Part shown: positions 48,721-56,732 of the stretch, one piece after another
Layout: each line of letters opens with the position of its first letter
How positions within the stretch are numbered: position 1 is the first letter of the stretch
Source: Burkholderia latens
GTDB taxonomy: Bacteria; Pseudomonadota; Gammaproteobacteria; Burkholderiales; Burkholderiaceae
Direction: 5' to 3'
DNA length: 64,000 bases
NCBI RefSeq assembly: GCF_001718795.1
Contig: NZ_CP013435.1
Location: 2,728,001-2,792,000, forward strand
Translations under genes and position numbers: made by a program
The notes under the pieces: generated by a model
Seen by the model: only the letters and a program-made list of their open reading frames with translations
Told to the model about the DNA's origin: nothing
Databases searched by the model: none

Positions 48721-49469
48721 TCAACTCCAGCACCTATGACGCAGGCTTGATTTCGAAGGATATTGAAAAACGTTGGATCAATGGTGAGGCCATTGTGCCA
48801 CCGTACAAGCCGAACTTATATGGAGATGAGGGTATCAAGGGCGATCCGAATACATCTGGACGTGATAAGCCGGACTATGTGTCCCGCGACACGTTACTGG
48901 GCAACCCTAGCGCCAAAGATATTCGAGCCGTAGTAATGCCCGATGTGCCGAAAGATGTTTTTGATGGCGGTTATCAGAAAGTTTTGGCGTGGTTCAATAG
49001 TCAATCTCCGGACCCGGAGGATCATACGGATTCCGTATGGTTGTCAGATGGCGGGAAACTGACCTACCATCGACTGGAAACGCCGAACGAGGTCCGTAGC
49101 CGGCTAGAGAAAAGAGACGCGAAGTCGTGGGATAAGAATTCGTACCATTCGGCCGTCCTGCGTGATTCCGATAACATTCGTCGCGTCGCTGCGATGGATG
49201 TAGCGATCGGACAGGCCAAGAGTCTCGACGATCCGAATGTACGGAATTTGTTCATCGCGATTGCAGATTGGAAGATCGACTCCAAGGGAATGGACGCGAT
49301 AGAAAATAATCCCTATTACTCGAGCCTTGACTATTCGTCAAAGAGCCTGGTTAAAGGAAATTTCTTTTACTACACCCAAGGGAAATTTCCTAGCAGCCTG
49401 GTTCCAACAAAGCCACCCAAGATGGTTGATGCTGAAACGTACAAGGACCGCGCGAAGAACCGCCAATGA
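48721..49469 (+). pseudogene. C-terminal remnant of a Tle3-like T6SS phospholipase effector (DUF3274-type)
   Basis: About 250 aa open from the IS edge (NSSTYDAGLISKDIEKRWI, VPPYKPNLYG, DPNTSGRDKPD, DTLLGNP, QKVLAWFNSQ). This pattern resembles the DUF3274-containing C-terminal region of Tle3 effectors; the alpha/beta-hydrolase half with its GxSxG is absent from the window. The stop overlaps the next gene (ATGA), whose product looks like Tle3's adaptor, which supports the assignment. The only starts are a TTG at 48747 without a good ribosome-binding site, so it is called a remnant. Confidence 0.75.
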
Positions 49470-51151
49470 AACCGACATTTACTGCAGCCACTCGCCCGCG
49501 CCTGCTACCCTATGCGTTTGTGTTGGCGATCCTCGTGTTCGCCTGGATGTTCTATATCTTATTCGGCTCTTACCAGCACTGGGAGAGCACCGGCCTTGAG
49601 GTTCCCAACATGGGTAGCACCCTCCGAAACGGACTGTTCGCAATCGTTGGCTTGGTCGCGGTTGGCTTCACTGCACATTGGGCCATGCGTACTACGCCGA
49701 GTGCTAACGCGACTGCGCCCGTCGCGGCAAGCACATCGTCGGCACATGTGATGGTCTCGTCGCCCTACGCAAATGCCGGTAGCGCGAAGATGCTCGCGGC
49801 GACCGGTCAGAAATACGCGCTGGAAATTCGCGGTATCGGATTGGCCGTTGCGGGACGTCGGCAAGAGGGGATTTGGGAACAGATCGAGGAAAAAAAGGAT
49901 AACTATTCGACGATCTTGTCGGACGATCCAAAGCGATATGGGGAGAATCCCGACGAACGAAAGATCTTTTCAACGTTAGCCTCGGGGTCGGCGTTCAAGT
50001 ATGCCGCCAGTGAAGCAGTTGATCACTGGCCGTTGCCAGTGATCATCTTGGGGCCGCCGAAAGGACCGATCGGGAAATACCGATCAGCGTTTGAAATTGC
50101 TGATGCAAGACAAAATGCTGGGCTTGGTGTGACGCTATTTTTGCGGATAGACGACAAGAACACCAGCAGCGCGGCTCCGGCACTTTCTCAGCTGTTCGAA
50201 TTCTTCGATCAGCATCCGGACGTGCCGGCTGTCCTTGTGATGACGCAAGACGGAATGCAGTATCGGTGGGCGGCTAAAACCCCCGGCACCCCATCGGATC
50301 CACCTGGCGCCTTTATTCCACCTGTCCCGGACAGCATGGCGACTTTGCTGGTGTCGCGTACAGACCGCGTCGATCAACTTGTACGTCCCTACGCCGTTGA
50401 CGTGCCGGGCGATATTGACAAGGACAAGACCCAATACGACGTCGTCAAGCTGTGGAATTACTACTGGAAGCAAGATGACATTTTCCAGGAGGAATTCAAC
50501 AACAATCCGAACAACGGCACTGGCGTTGCGACCATGACGACCGATTGGTGGGTTTCGAAGCTGCCGGAATTGTGGAAAGAAGCCACCAACAAAGGACCAG
50601 GCGAATTCAAACCCAGCCCGTACCTTCCGGTTCGGTGGACGAATTGGCAAGTTGAGGAATTCGACGAGGCACCGCTGCTTGGATACCTGCACCGACCCGT
50701 CACGGTCAAGTTGACCGATAGCGAAGGTAAGCCGATGCGGCGCGCCGAGCAGGCGCAAGCGCTTCAGGAGGGCTGGAAACAGGCGATGGCGACGCTGCCG
50801 GACGGCGCTAAACCGACCCGCGTGTTCTACGATACGTCGTCGGATCGGGCCTGGGCGATTCCGCTGTCACAAGCGCTGCACGGCAATGCCGAGGGCATCG
50901 ATCTGAGTGAGGTCAAAGAAGGCTACGATATCGGTCGCCGTATCGGCAATACAGGTGTGAGCTCTGCCCTCGTCCAGGTCTGCCTTGCGACCATCGGGAG
51001 TTATCGGGGTGGTGGCGCGAGCGTGACGGTTAATCTGATGGACAACGGCACGGCCAGCATCGTGGTGGTGAGCCCCCCGGACGATGCGAGTAAGGCCGCG
51101 AATCTCAAGCATCGCGGCCCCGATCCCCTGAAATACCGGTCAGCAGGTTGA
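49466..51151 (+). CDS. Tla3-like T6SS effector adaptor (DUF2875 family)
   Basis: 561 aa. Two hydrophobic segments near the N-terminus (about 14-34 and 48-66) and a large soluble part with IRGIGLAVAGRRQEGIWEQIEE, HWPLPVIILGPPKGP, LFLRIDDKNTSSAAPALSQLFEFF, and VSRTDRVDQLVRPYAVDVPG. I assign it to DUF2875, the family of Tla3, which in Pseudomonas delivers Tle3 to VgrG. It is intact and coupled (ATGA) to the effector remnant, so an adaptor is kept while its effector is broken. Confidence 0.82.
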   Translation: MKPTFTAATRPRLLPYAFVLAILVFAWMFYILFGSYQHWESTGLEVPNMGSTLRNGLFAIVGLVAVGFTAHWAMRTTPSANATAPVAASTSSAHVMVSSPYANAGSAKMLAATGQKYALEIRGIGLAVAGRRQEGIWEQIEEKKDNYSTILSDDPKRYGENPDERKIFSTLASGSAFKYAASEAVDHWPLPVIILGPPKGPIGKYRSAFEIADARQNAGLGVTLFLRIDDKNTSSAAPALSQLFEFFDQHPDVPAVLVMTQDGMQYRWAAKTPGTPSDPPGAFIPPVPDSMATLLVSRTDRVDQLVRPYAVDVPGDIDKDKTQYDVVKLWNYYWKQDDIFQEEFNNNPNNGTGVATMTTDWWVSKLPELWKEATNKGPGEFKPSPYLPVRWTNWQVEEFDEAPLLGYLHRPVTVKLTDSEGKPMRRAEQAQALQEGWKQAMATLPDGAKPTRVFYDTSSDRAWAIPLSQALHGNAEGIDLSEVKEGYDIGRRIGNTGVSSALVQVCLATIGSYRGGGASVTVNLMDNGTASIVVVSPPDDASKAANLKHRGPDPLKYRSAG

Positions 51152-51202
51152 AATGCTGGTACGACGAATATCGAGGACAAGCACGATCGAGCGAGGTAGA
51201 AC

Positions 51203-51463
51203 ATGCGCGGCGTCATTCTGGTGGGCGATGTAACGGACCATGGTTGTCGGGTCGAGACGGGCGCCGAGAACTCGGACGTTCTTGGACGCGCCATCGCTCG
51301 AGTCGGTGATCGTTGTTCGTGCCGTGCTGGACTCGGTACGTGCGAGATCATCGAAGGTGATGAGAACGTGAAGATCGAGGGCCGCGCTGTCGCGTTTGAC
51401 GGGCATCGGACCACCTGCGGTTCGGCACTTCGATCGTCAACGGGAAATGCAGGTCGAATTTAA
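51203..51463 (+). CDS. PAAR-domain T6SS spike protein
   Basis: 86 aa, a single PAAR fold: ILVGDVTDHGCRVETGAENSD, IARVGDRCSCR and IIEGDENVKIEGRAVAFDGHRTTCG match the repeated beta pattern with Cys/His zinc ligands of the PAAR tip on VgrG. GAGGTAGAAC precedes the ATG. Located downstream of the adaptor. Its stop overlaps the start of the next gene. Confidence 0.87.
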   Translation: MRGVILVGDVTDHGCRVETGAENSDVLGRAIARVGDRCSCRAGLGTCEIIEGDENVKIEGRAVAFDGHRTTCGSALRSSTGNAGRI

Positions 51464-51830
51464 TGGCCCTGACGTCGATCTTTTTTCCGGGCAGCCCAAT
51501 CGAGTACATGACGCGGTACGCCGTATTCAGGAGCTCATGTACGGCCTTGAGAACCAGTATCCCGTGGTTGTCGATACTGCGACTCCCTCCCGGGACCTAG
51601 ATCTTGAAGCAATCCGCGCCTGGGAAGTCGGCCGAAGTGAGAGATTGGCCGAGATAAACGAACGGTTGATGAGCGCCCAGGAGGTCGTCACCAATTTAGT
51701 CTATCGACACGACTCTCGGACAGGCGTATTTCCTGGAATCAGGAAGCCCGAGATGACGCGCCGGTTACGTGATCGTCTCCGCCGCGAGTTGCACTACGTA
51801 GGTCTACCTGACGATGACAATCTGCCATAG
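51447..51830 (+). CDS. Unknown protein coupled to the PAAR gene
   Basis: 127 aa from the ATG at 51447, which overlaps the PAAR gene by 17 bp. It is helical and charged (VHDAVRRIQELMYGLE, LAEINERLMSAQEVV, MTRRLRDRLRRELHYV), without a signal peptide or membrane segment. I do not recognise the family. By position it could be an immunity, chaperone or PAAR-accessory protein; it does not look like the lipoprotein immunity (Tli3) of the Tle3 system. Confidence 0.7.
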   Translation: MQVEFNGPDVDLFSGQPNRVHDAVRRIQELMYGLENQYPVVVDTATPSRDLDLEAIRAWEVGRSERLAEINERLMSAQEVVTNLVYRHDSRTGVFPGIRKPEMTRRLRDRLRRELHYVGLPDDDNLP

Positions 51831-51946
51831 ATCTACCACAATTGGATCGAGAGGTCGTGTTAGCCAAGGTTGACTCCAGAGATCAAAAGCGTAGTAAAAT
51901 CAGGTGACTGCAGGAGAGATGGCGCGAGAAATATAGCCCGTTTTTC

Positions 51947-51997
51947 GAATCATAATCCGCAGGTCCGGGGTTCGAGTCCCTGATTCGCCACCAAATG
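51947..51997 (+). repeat. attR, right direct repeat of the island (3' tRNA-Met fragment)
   Basis: 51 bp identical to 46444-46494; includes the anticodon 3' side, T-arm, acceptor and CCA but no 5' half or promoter. Confidence 0.92.
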
Positions 51998-51999
51998 CG

Positions 52000-52035
52000 A
52001 AAAGCCGCTGTTCCGCAAGGATCAGCGGCTTTTTT
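52000..52035 (+). terminator. Original chromosomal tRNA-Met terminator
   Basis: Stem AAAAGCCGCTG / CAGCGGCTTTT with a 12-nt loop and six T. It now follows the attR fragment, showing where the tRNA unit ended before integration. Confidence 0.85.
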
Positions 52036-52107
52036 CATTGCGTCATCCGGCGCGACGCACGCAGGTGCCCTGCGCCGCGACTCGTCCGAGCCGCGTGCGC
52101 ACCGCCG

Positions 52108-53082
52108 CTACGCCACCACCGCCCCGCGCCGCACATCCGGCGCCTCGGCCCGCACCTTCCCGCGCCAGTTCTCGCCGCCCTCCAGCGCCGGCGTCGACTC
52201 GAACAGCTCCGCCATCCAGTCCGCGAACACGCGCACCTTCTGCGACAGATGCCGGTTGTGCGGATACACGATCGAAATCGGCTTGGGTTTCGGATTGCAG
52301 TCGGGCAGCACCTCGACGAGCGAGCCGTCGCGCAGGTGCGGCAGCACCATGAACAGTGTCGGCTGGATCATCCCGAACCCTTCGAGCCCGCACGTCACGT
52401 ACGCATCCGAATCGTTGACCGTCACAGTGCCGTTCATCCGCACCTCGACCGGCTTGCCCTCGATCATGAACACCCACGGAATCGCGCGCGCACCGTGACT
52501 CGCCCGGAAATTCACCGCATGATGGTCAGCCAGGTCGGCGATCTCCTGCGGCTCGCCCTGGCGCGCCAGATAGTCGGGCGACGCGCACGTCACGCGTTTG
52601 AGCATCCCGATCCGCCGCGCAACCATCGACGAATCCTCGAGCGGCCCAACCCGGATCATGCAGTCGATGCCCTCCTCGACCGGATCCACGTATCGGTCCG
52701 ACAGGCCCAGGTCGAGCGTGATGTCCGGATAGCGCTGCCGGAAGATCGACAACGACGGCAACACCACGCGCCGCCCGAGCGAGCTCGGCATGTGCACGCG
52801 CAGCACGCCGCTCGGCTTGCGGTTGCCGGTCTGGAAGCTCGCGTCGGCTTCCGCGATCTCCGAGATGATTTTCATGCAATGCTCGTAGTACGCGGCGCCC
52901 TCCGGCGTCAGCGACAGCCGGCGCGTCGTCCGGTGCATCAGGCGCACGCCGAGCAGCGCCTCGAGATTCTGGATGATCGTCGTGACCGACGCGCGCGGCA
53001 TCGCGAGCGTTTCGGCCGCGCGCGTAAAACTGTTCGCGTCGACCACGCGGGTGAAAACTTCCATTGCCTGGATGCGGTCCAT
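52108..53082 (-). CDS. LysR-family transcriptional regulator
   Basis: 324 aa. N-terminal winged HTH (FTRVVDANSFTRAAETLAMPRASVTTIIQNLEALLG by parts; recognition helix around PRASVTTII) followed by the periplasmic-binding-type effector domain. Start MDRIQAMEVF at 53082. It resembles the CrgA/AaeR-type subgroup. The target is not evident; the tRNA attR is convergent with it. Confidence 0.92.
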   Translation of the reverse strand: MDRIQAMEVFTRVVDANSFTRAAETLAMPRASVTTIIQNLEALLGVRLMHRTTRRLSLTPEGAAYYEHCMKIISEIAEADASFQTGNRKPSGVLRVHMPSSLGRRVVLPSLSIFRQRYPDITLDLGLSDRYVDPVEEGIDCMIRVGPLEDSSMVARRIGMLKRVTCASPDYLARQGEPQEIADLADHHAVNFRASHGARAIPWVFMIEGKPVEVRMNGTVTVNDSDAYVTCGLEGFGMIQPTLFMVLPHLRDGSLVEVLPDCNPKPKPISIVYPHNRHLSQKVRVFADWMAELFESTPALEGGENWRGKVRAEAPDVRRGAVVA

Positions 53083-53260
53083 GCTGCGCCCCCTTCGAAT
53101 CGCCAACGGGACAGAATAGAGCGCGCGGCGGGCACGGCACAAGCCCCGGTCCATTGTTCCCATCGCCCGAACAGTCGACACGCTTCGGAGTCGAAACTGA
53201 TCCGTTTTCGTGCAGTTGCGCGCGACGACGGCTGCGCGCCGGTTGCCGCCCGTCGCCTCG

Positions 53261-54229
53261 CTACCGCACGAACCGCTCGCGATAGCCCTGCGGCGACACA
53301 CCGAGCACACGCACGAAGCTGCGCCGCAGCGTTTCCTCGGAACCGAAGCCGCAGCGCGTCGCGATTCGCTTGACCGGCCACGCGGTTTCGCCAAGCAGGC
53401 GCTGCGCGGCCTCCACACGGATCTGCTCGACCGCCCGCGCGGGGGTGCGCCCGGTTTCCGCGCGATAGTGGCGCACGAAACTGCGCTCGCTCATGCTGAC
53501 GCGCTCGGCGAGCGCCGGCACCGACAGATCGGCGGCCAGGTGCTCGGCGATCCACGCATGCAGTTCGCCGAAGCGGTCGTCGGTGCGCTGCATCGACAGC
53601 ATCGCGCTGAACTGCGCTTGCCCGCCCGGCCGTTTCAGGAACACGACGAGTTCGCGCGCGGCGTCGAGCGCGACCGCGCGTCCGAGATCCTCTTCGACGA
53701 GCGCGAGCGCGAGATCGATGCCGGCCGTCACGCCGGCCGACGTCCACAACGTACCTTCGCGGATGAAAATCGGATCGGGCTCGACACGCACGTTTGGATA
53801 GCGCGCGGCGAATTCGCCGCAGCGCGCCCAATGCGTGACCGCGCGCCGCCCGTCGAGCAGGCCAGCCTCGGCAAGCAGGAACGCACCGGTGCAGACGGAC
53901 GCAATGCGTCGCGCGCGCTGCGCCTGCTGCCGTACCCAACGCACCATCCGCGCGTCCGTCGACGCCGCGTGCACACCCTTGCCGCCCGCGACGATCACCG
54001 TGTCCGGCCGCCCGGCCGAGCGCAGCGAGTCGGCCATCACGACGAGGCCGGACGACGTCTCGATCGGCCCGGCCTCGGCGGCAACGACGCGCGGCGCATA
54101 CGGTGCGGGCTGACCGCGCTCTTGCGCGAGTTCGTTGACGGAGGCGAACACCTGCAGCGGCCCGGTGACGTCGAGCAACTGCGCACGGGGAAACGCGAGG
54201 ATCAGGATCGGGCGTGGCGAGGCGGACAT
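53261..54229 (-). CDS. GlxA-family regulator (DJ-1/PfpI plus AraC HTH)
   Basis: 322 aa. DJ-1-like half with IASVCTGAFLLAEAGLLDG (nucleophile elbow Cys) and THWA, then an AraC double HTH (MSERSFVRHYRAETG, IATRCGFGSEETLRRSF). Divergent from a DJ-1/PfpI protein gene (117 bp apart), a frequent pairing in which the regulator controls the enzyme. Start at 54229. Confidence 0.92.
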   Translation of the reverse strand: MSASPRPILILAFPRAQLLDVTGPLQVFASVNELAQERGQPAPYAPRVVAAEAGPIETSSGLVVMADSLRSAGRPDTVIVAGGKGVHAASTDARMVRWVRQQAQRARRIASVCTGAFLLAEAGLLDGRRAVTHWARCGEFAARYPNVRVEPDPIFIREGTLWTSAGVTAGIDLALALVEEDLGRAVALDAARELVVFLKRPGGQAQFSAMLSMQRTDDRFGELHAWIAEHLAADLSVPALAERVSMSERSFVRHYRAETGRTPARAVEQIRVEAAQRLLGETAWPVKRIATRCGFGSEETLRRSFVRVLGVSPQGYRERFVR

Positions 54230-54345
54230 GAGCGTTGGCTGAAATCGTGGGCGATATGGCAATTTCGCCAAACACTACGCGCCTACAATCGATCTGTCCA
54301 TCGAGCGCCGGCCGCGACGCCTTCCCTTTCCGTCGGAGTGTTCGC

Positions 54346-55029
54346 ATGACCCTGCATATCGGCCTTCTCGTGTTTCCCGGCGTCCAGCAGCTCGATCTCA
54401 CCGGCCCGCACGACGTGCTCGCGTCACTGCCCGACGCGGCCGTCCATCTGGTCTGGAAATCGCGCGACACGGTCGCGTCGAGCAGCGGCCTCGCGCTCGC
54501 GCCCACCTGCACGTTCGACGACTGCCCGCCGCTCGACGTGATCTGCGTGCCGGGCGGAATCGGCATCAACGATCTGCTGCTCGATGCCGCCACGATCGCG
54601 TTCGTGCAGCAGCGTGCGGCCTCGGCGCGCTACGTGACGTCGGTCTGCACCGGCGCGCTGCTGCTCGGCGTCGCCGGCCTGCTGCGCGGGCGGCGCGCGA
54701 CGACGCACTGGGCGTTTCATTCGCTGCTCGAACCGCTCGGTGCGGTACCGGTGCGCGAACGCGTGGTCCGTGACGGCAACCTGATCACCGGCGGCGGCGT
54801 GACGGCCGGCATCGATTTCGCGTTGACGATCGCCGCCGAGCTTGTCGGCGACGAAGAGGCGCAGGCGATTCAACTGCAGCTCGAATACGCGCCGGCACCG
54901 CCGTTCGATGCCGGTTCGCCGGACACCGCGCCGGCGTCGGTCCTTGCGCGCGTGACCGAGCGCTCCGCGGCCGGACTCGACAAGCGCAGGAAGACGATCG
55001 ACGCCGCGTTGCGCGCGACGTCGCGCTAA
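54346..55029 (+). CDS. DJ-1/PfpI-family protein (isonitrile hydratase-like)
   Basis: 227 aa. LLVFPGVQQLDLTGPHDVL, ICVPGGIGINDLL, SVCTGALLLGVAGLL with nucleophilic Cys, and TTHWAFHSLL; the ITGGGVTAGIDFAL motif is typical of isonitrile hydratase InhA and its relatives. The substrate is not proven. GGAG lies about 8 nt before the ATG. Confidence 0.88.
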   Translation: MTLHIGLLVFPGVQQLDLTGPHDVLASLPDAAVHLVWKSRDTVASSSGLALAPTCTFDDCPPLDVICVPGGIGINDLLLDAATIAFVQQRAASARYVTSVCTGALLLGVAGLLRGRRATTHWAFHSLLEPLGAVPVRERVVRDGNLITGGGVTAGIDFALTIAAELVGDEEAQAIQLQLEYAPAPPFDAGSPDTAPASVLARVTERSAAGLDKRRKTIDAALRATSR

Positions 55030-55124
55030 TCCGCACACGGCAATCGGCAGGCAGGCACGCACGCAGGAACCATGTGCGGGCCGCCTGGCCGCCATCCCTC
55101 GCAATCGCACTCACGAACCTATCG

Positions 55125-55436
55125 ATGAAGATCATCCGCAGCACGGAATTCACCGCGCAGCGCGCGTGGGGCGCGCTGGACATCGCGAATCTGAACGGCA
55201 TCACGGTGCGTCTGCACTGGACCGATCAGCCTTACCGTTGGCACGTGAACGACGGAGAAGAAGTTTTCGCGGTGCTCGACGGCCGTGTGGAGATGCGCTA
55301 CCGGGAAGCAGGCATCGAGCACGCGACGGTGCTCGAAACGGGCGACGTATTCCACGCGACGGCCGGCACGGAACACGTCGCGCATCCGCTTGGCGACGCG
55401 CGCATTCTCGTGATCGAGACCGAAGGCAGCGTCTGA
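55125..55436 (+). CDS. Small cupin-domain protein
   Basis: 103 aa, single cupin barrel: WHVNDGEEVFAVLDGRVEMRY (motif 1) and GDVFHATAGTEHVAHP (motif 2) with His/Glu metal ligands. Function unknown. Same strand as the DJ-1 gene, 95 bp downstream. Confidence 0.85.
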   Translation: MKIIRSTEFTAQRAWGALDIANLNGITVRLHWTDQPYRWHVNDGEEVFAVLDGRVEMRYREAGIEHATVLETGDVFHATAGTEHVAHPLGDARILVIETEGSV

Positions 55437-55479
55437 AGATCGACGCCGCGCCGCGGGCGTCGTGCAGATTCGCCGGGCT

Positions 55480-55763
55480 TCAGCCCGACACGGTGCCCGT
55501 CCCCTGCGACGGAATCAGCTTCGGCTGCGGCGTGCACAGGCACCGGCACCGGTCGTGTTCGAGCGCGACGACCTTTCCCATCACGGTCATCGTCCGTTCG
55601 CCGCCGTCGGACACGATCACGCCCTCCGTCTTGCACGCGGCGCAGAACACCGGGGCGCCGAGATACGCGAGTTCGCGGCCGTCGAACGACGAATTGGCGA
55701 TCCCGTCGAGCACGACGTCGCCATGGTCGGTCGCGTCGCCCTTCAGAATGATTTGCGGCTCAT
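55480..55763 (-). pseudogene. PAAR-domain gene with an apparent 1-bp deletion just after its start
   Basis: The frame encodes IILKGDATDHGDVVLDGI, FCAACKTEGVIVSDGGERTM and GKVVALEHDRCRCLC, a full PAAR domain (about 88 residues). No ATG is in frame. The ideal start (GAGGGAG then ATG at 55763) gives MSRKSF and stops at once; adding one A to the AAA at codon 4 would give MSRKIILKGDATDHG, the normal PAAR N-terminus. So a single-base deletion (real or a sequencing error) is likely. An in-frame GTG upstream exists (about 55820 or 55893) but adds an unrelated N-terminus. No vgrG or effector gene is adjacent. Confidence 0.72.
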
Positions 55764-55929
55764 GGTTCCGCTCTCCCTCGGAAAACGCCGCGCAGCACGG
55801 CGTCGAGCCGCGCACGGGCAGTCGGAATCCGCCTGTCGGTCGCGGGCGTGTCGCGAGGATATCGTCGCGCGGGCGACAGCTCGGCGGATGCACGCGGTTC
55901 AGCGCAGCGGGCGTTCTGCGATCAGACCA

Positions 55930-56322
55930 TCAGAACAACAGCGCGACACATAGCGCGGCGCCACACAGATACGTACCGAACGCGCCGACGAAGCGAGCGG
56001 GATTCGGCGTCGCCATCGTCGGCCACGCGAGCAGTCCGATCACGAGCAGACACCGGCAAACGGTAGCCGCGACGATCAACGACAAAACGGCGCGCGACGG
56101 ATCGTGTGCACCGAAATAGAGAAACAGCACCGCGAGAAACGGCGCGTACTCGGCCGTGTTGCCGTGCGCACGCACGACCTTGTGCAGCCCGTTGTCCGGA
56201 TCGGAGGTGCACCCGCAACCGGTCGTGTGCCGAAAGCGCGTGACCGATACGAACAGCCCGAGCCCGAACAGCAGCATTCCGAGAATTGCCGCGCAAACGA
56301 GCGCGACGGGATGAATCGACAT
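55930..56322 (-). CDS. MAPEG-family membrane protein
   Basis: 130 aa, four TM helices. VVRAHGNTAEYAPFLAVLFLYF is the typical MAPEG motif (RAHxN...E). Mammalian members handle glutathione and eicosanoids; bacterial roles are unclear. The start at 56322 gives MSIHPVALVCAAILGML. Confidence 0.88.
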   Translation of the reverse strand: MSIHPVALVCAAILGMLLFGLGLFVSVTRFRHTTGCGCTSDPDNGLHKVVRAHGNTAEYAPFLAVLFLYFGAHDPSRAVLSLIVAATVCRCLLVIGLLAWPTMATPNPARFVGAFGTYLCGAALCVALLF

Positions 56323-56732
56323 GGAACCCCCGGAGCCAAAGCGGCAATCGCCGCACAACCGGTGATCGTACCCGTGGGCAGCCGGCGCCGGACCATCTCG
56401 GAAACCCGTAGCGGCGTCATGCGCCACCCCTGAATCGGCAACGATAATCCGGCCCTGTTTGTGTGCAACACCGCGACACGCGCAGTCGGAACGTCGGCGC
56501 CCCGGCCGTCTGCCGCCGCGCGCGGCATGCACGCGGTCCCGCGCGAAACGCGCAAACGTTGAACCGGGTCCGCATGCACAGCGGCAGTGCAGCACCGGCG
56601 CTGCGCGGTCGCGGGCATGCGCGTTGCGCCCGCGCATCTCAGTAGTGAACGCCCTTGGCAGCCCGCTGCGGAGGACTACACTAATCCTTAATGAGGTGCG
56701 GCCGGAGCCCGCGCCTTCAGGGAGACGCCGCC
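56323..56732. other. Intergenic region before the PBP gene
   Basis: 410 bp between divergent genes (MAPEG protein and PBP). No gene supported; a GGGAGA ribosome-binding site at its end belongs to the PBP gene. No clear promoter or operator was identified. Confidence 0.5.

Noticed and set aside
51203-51463. Treating the island PAAR gene and the PAAR gene at 55480 as one duplicated pair
   Set aside because: The two proteins share only the fold pattern; sequences differ along their length.
51947-51993. Second tRNA-Met gene
   Set aside because: Only the 3' part of a tRNA is present; no 5' acceptor strand, D-arm or promoter.
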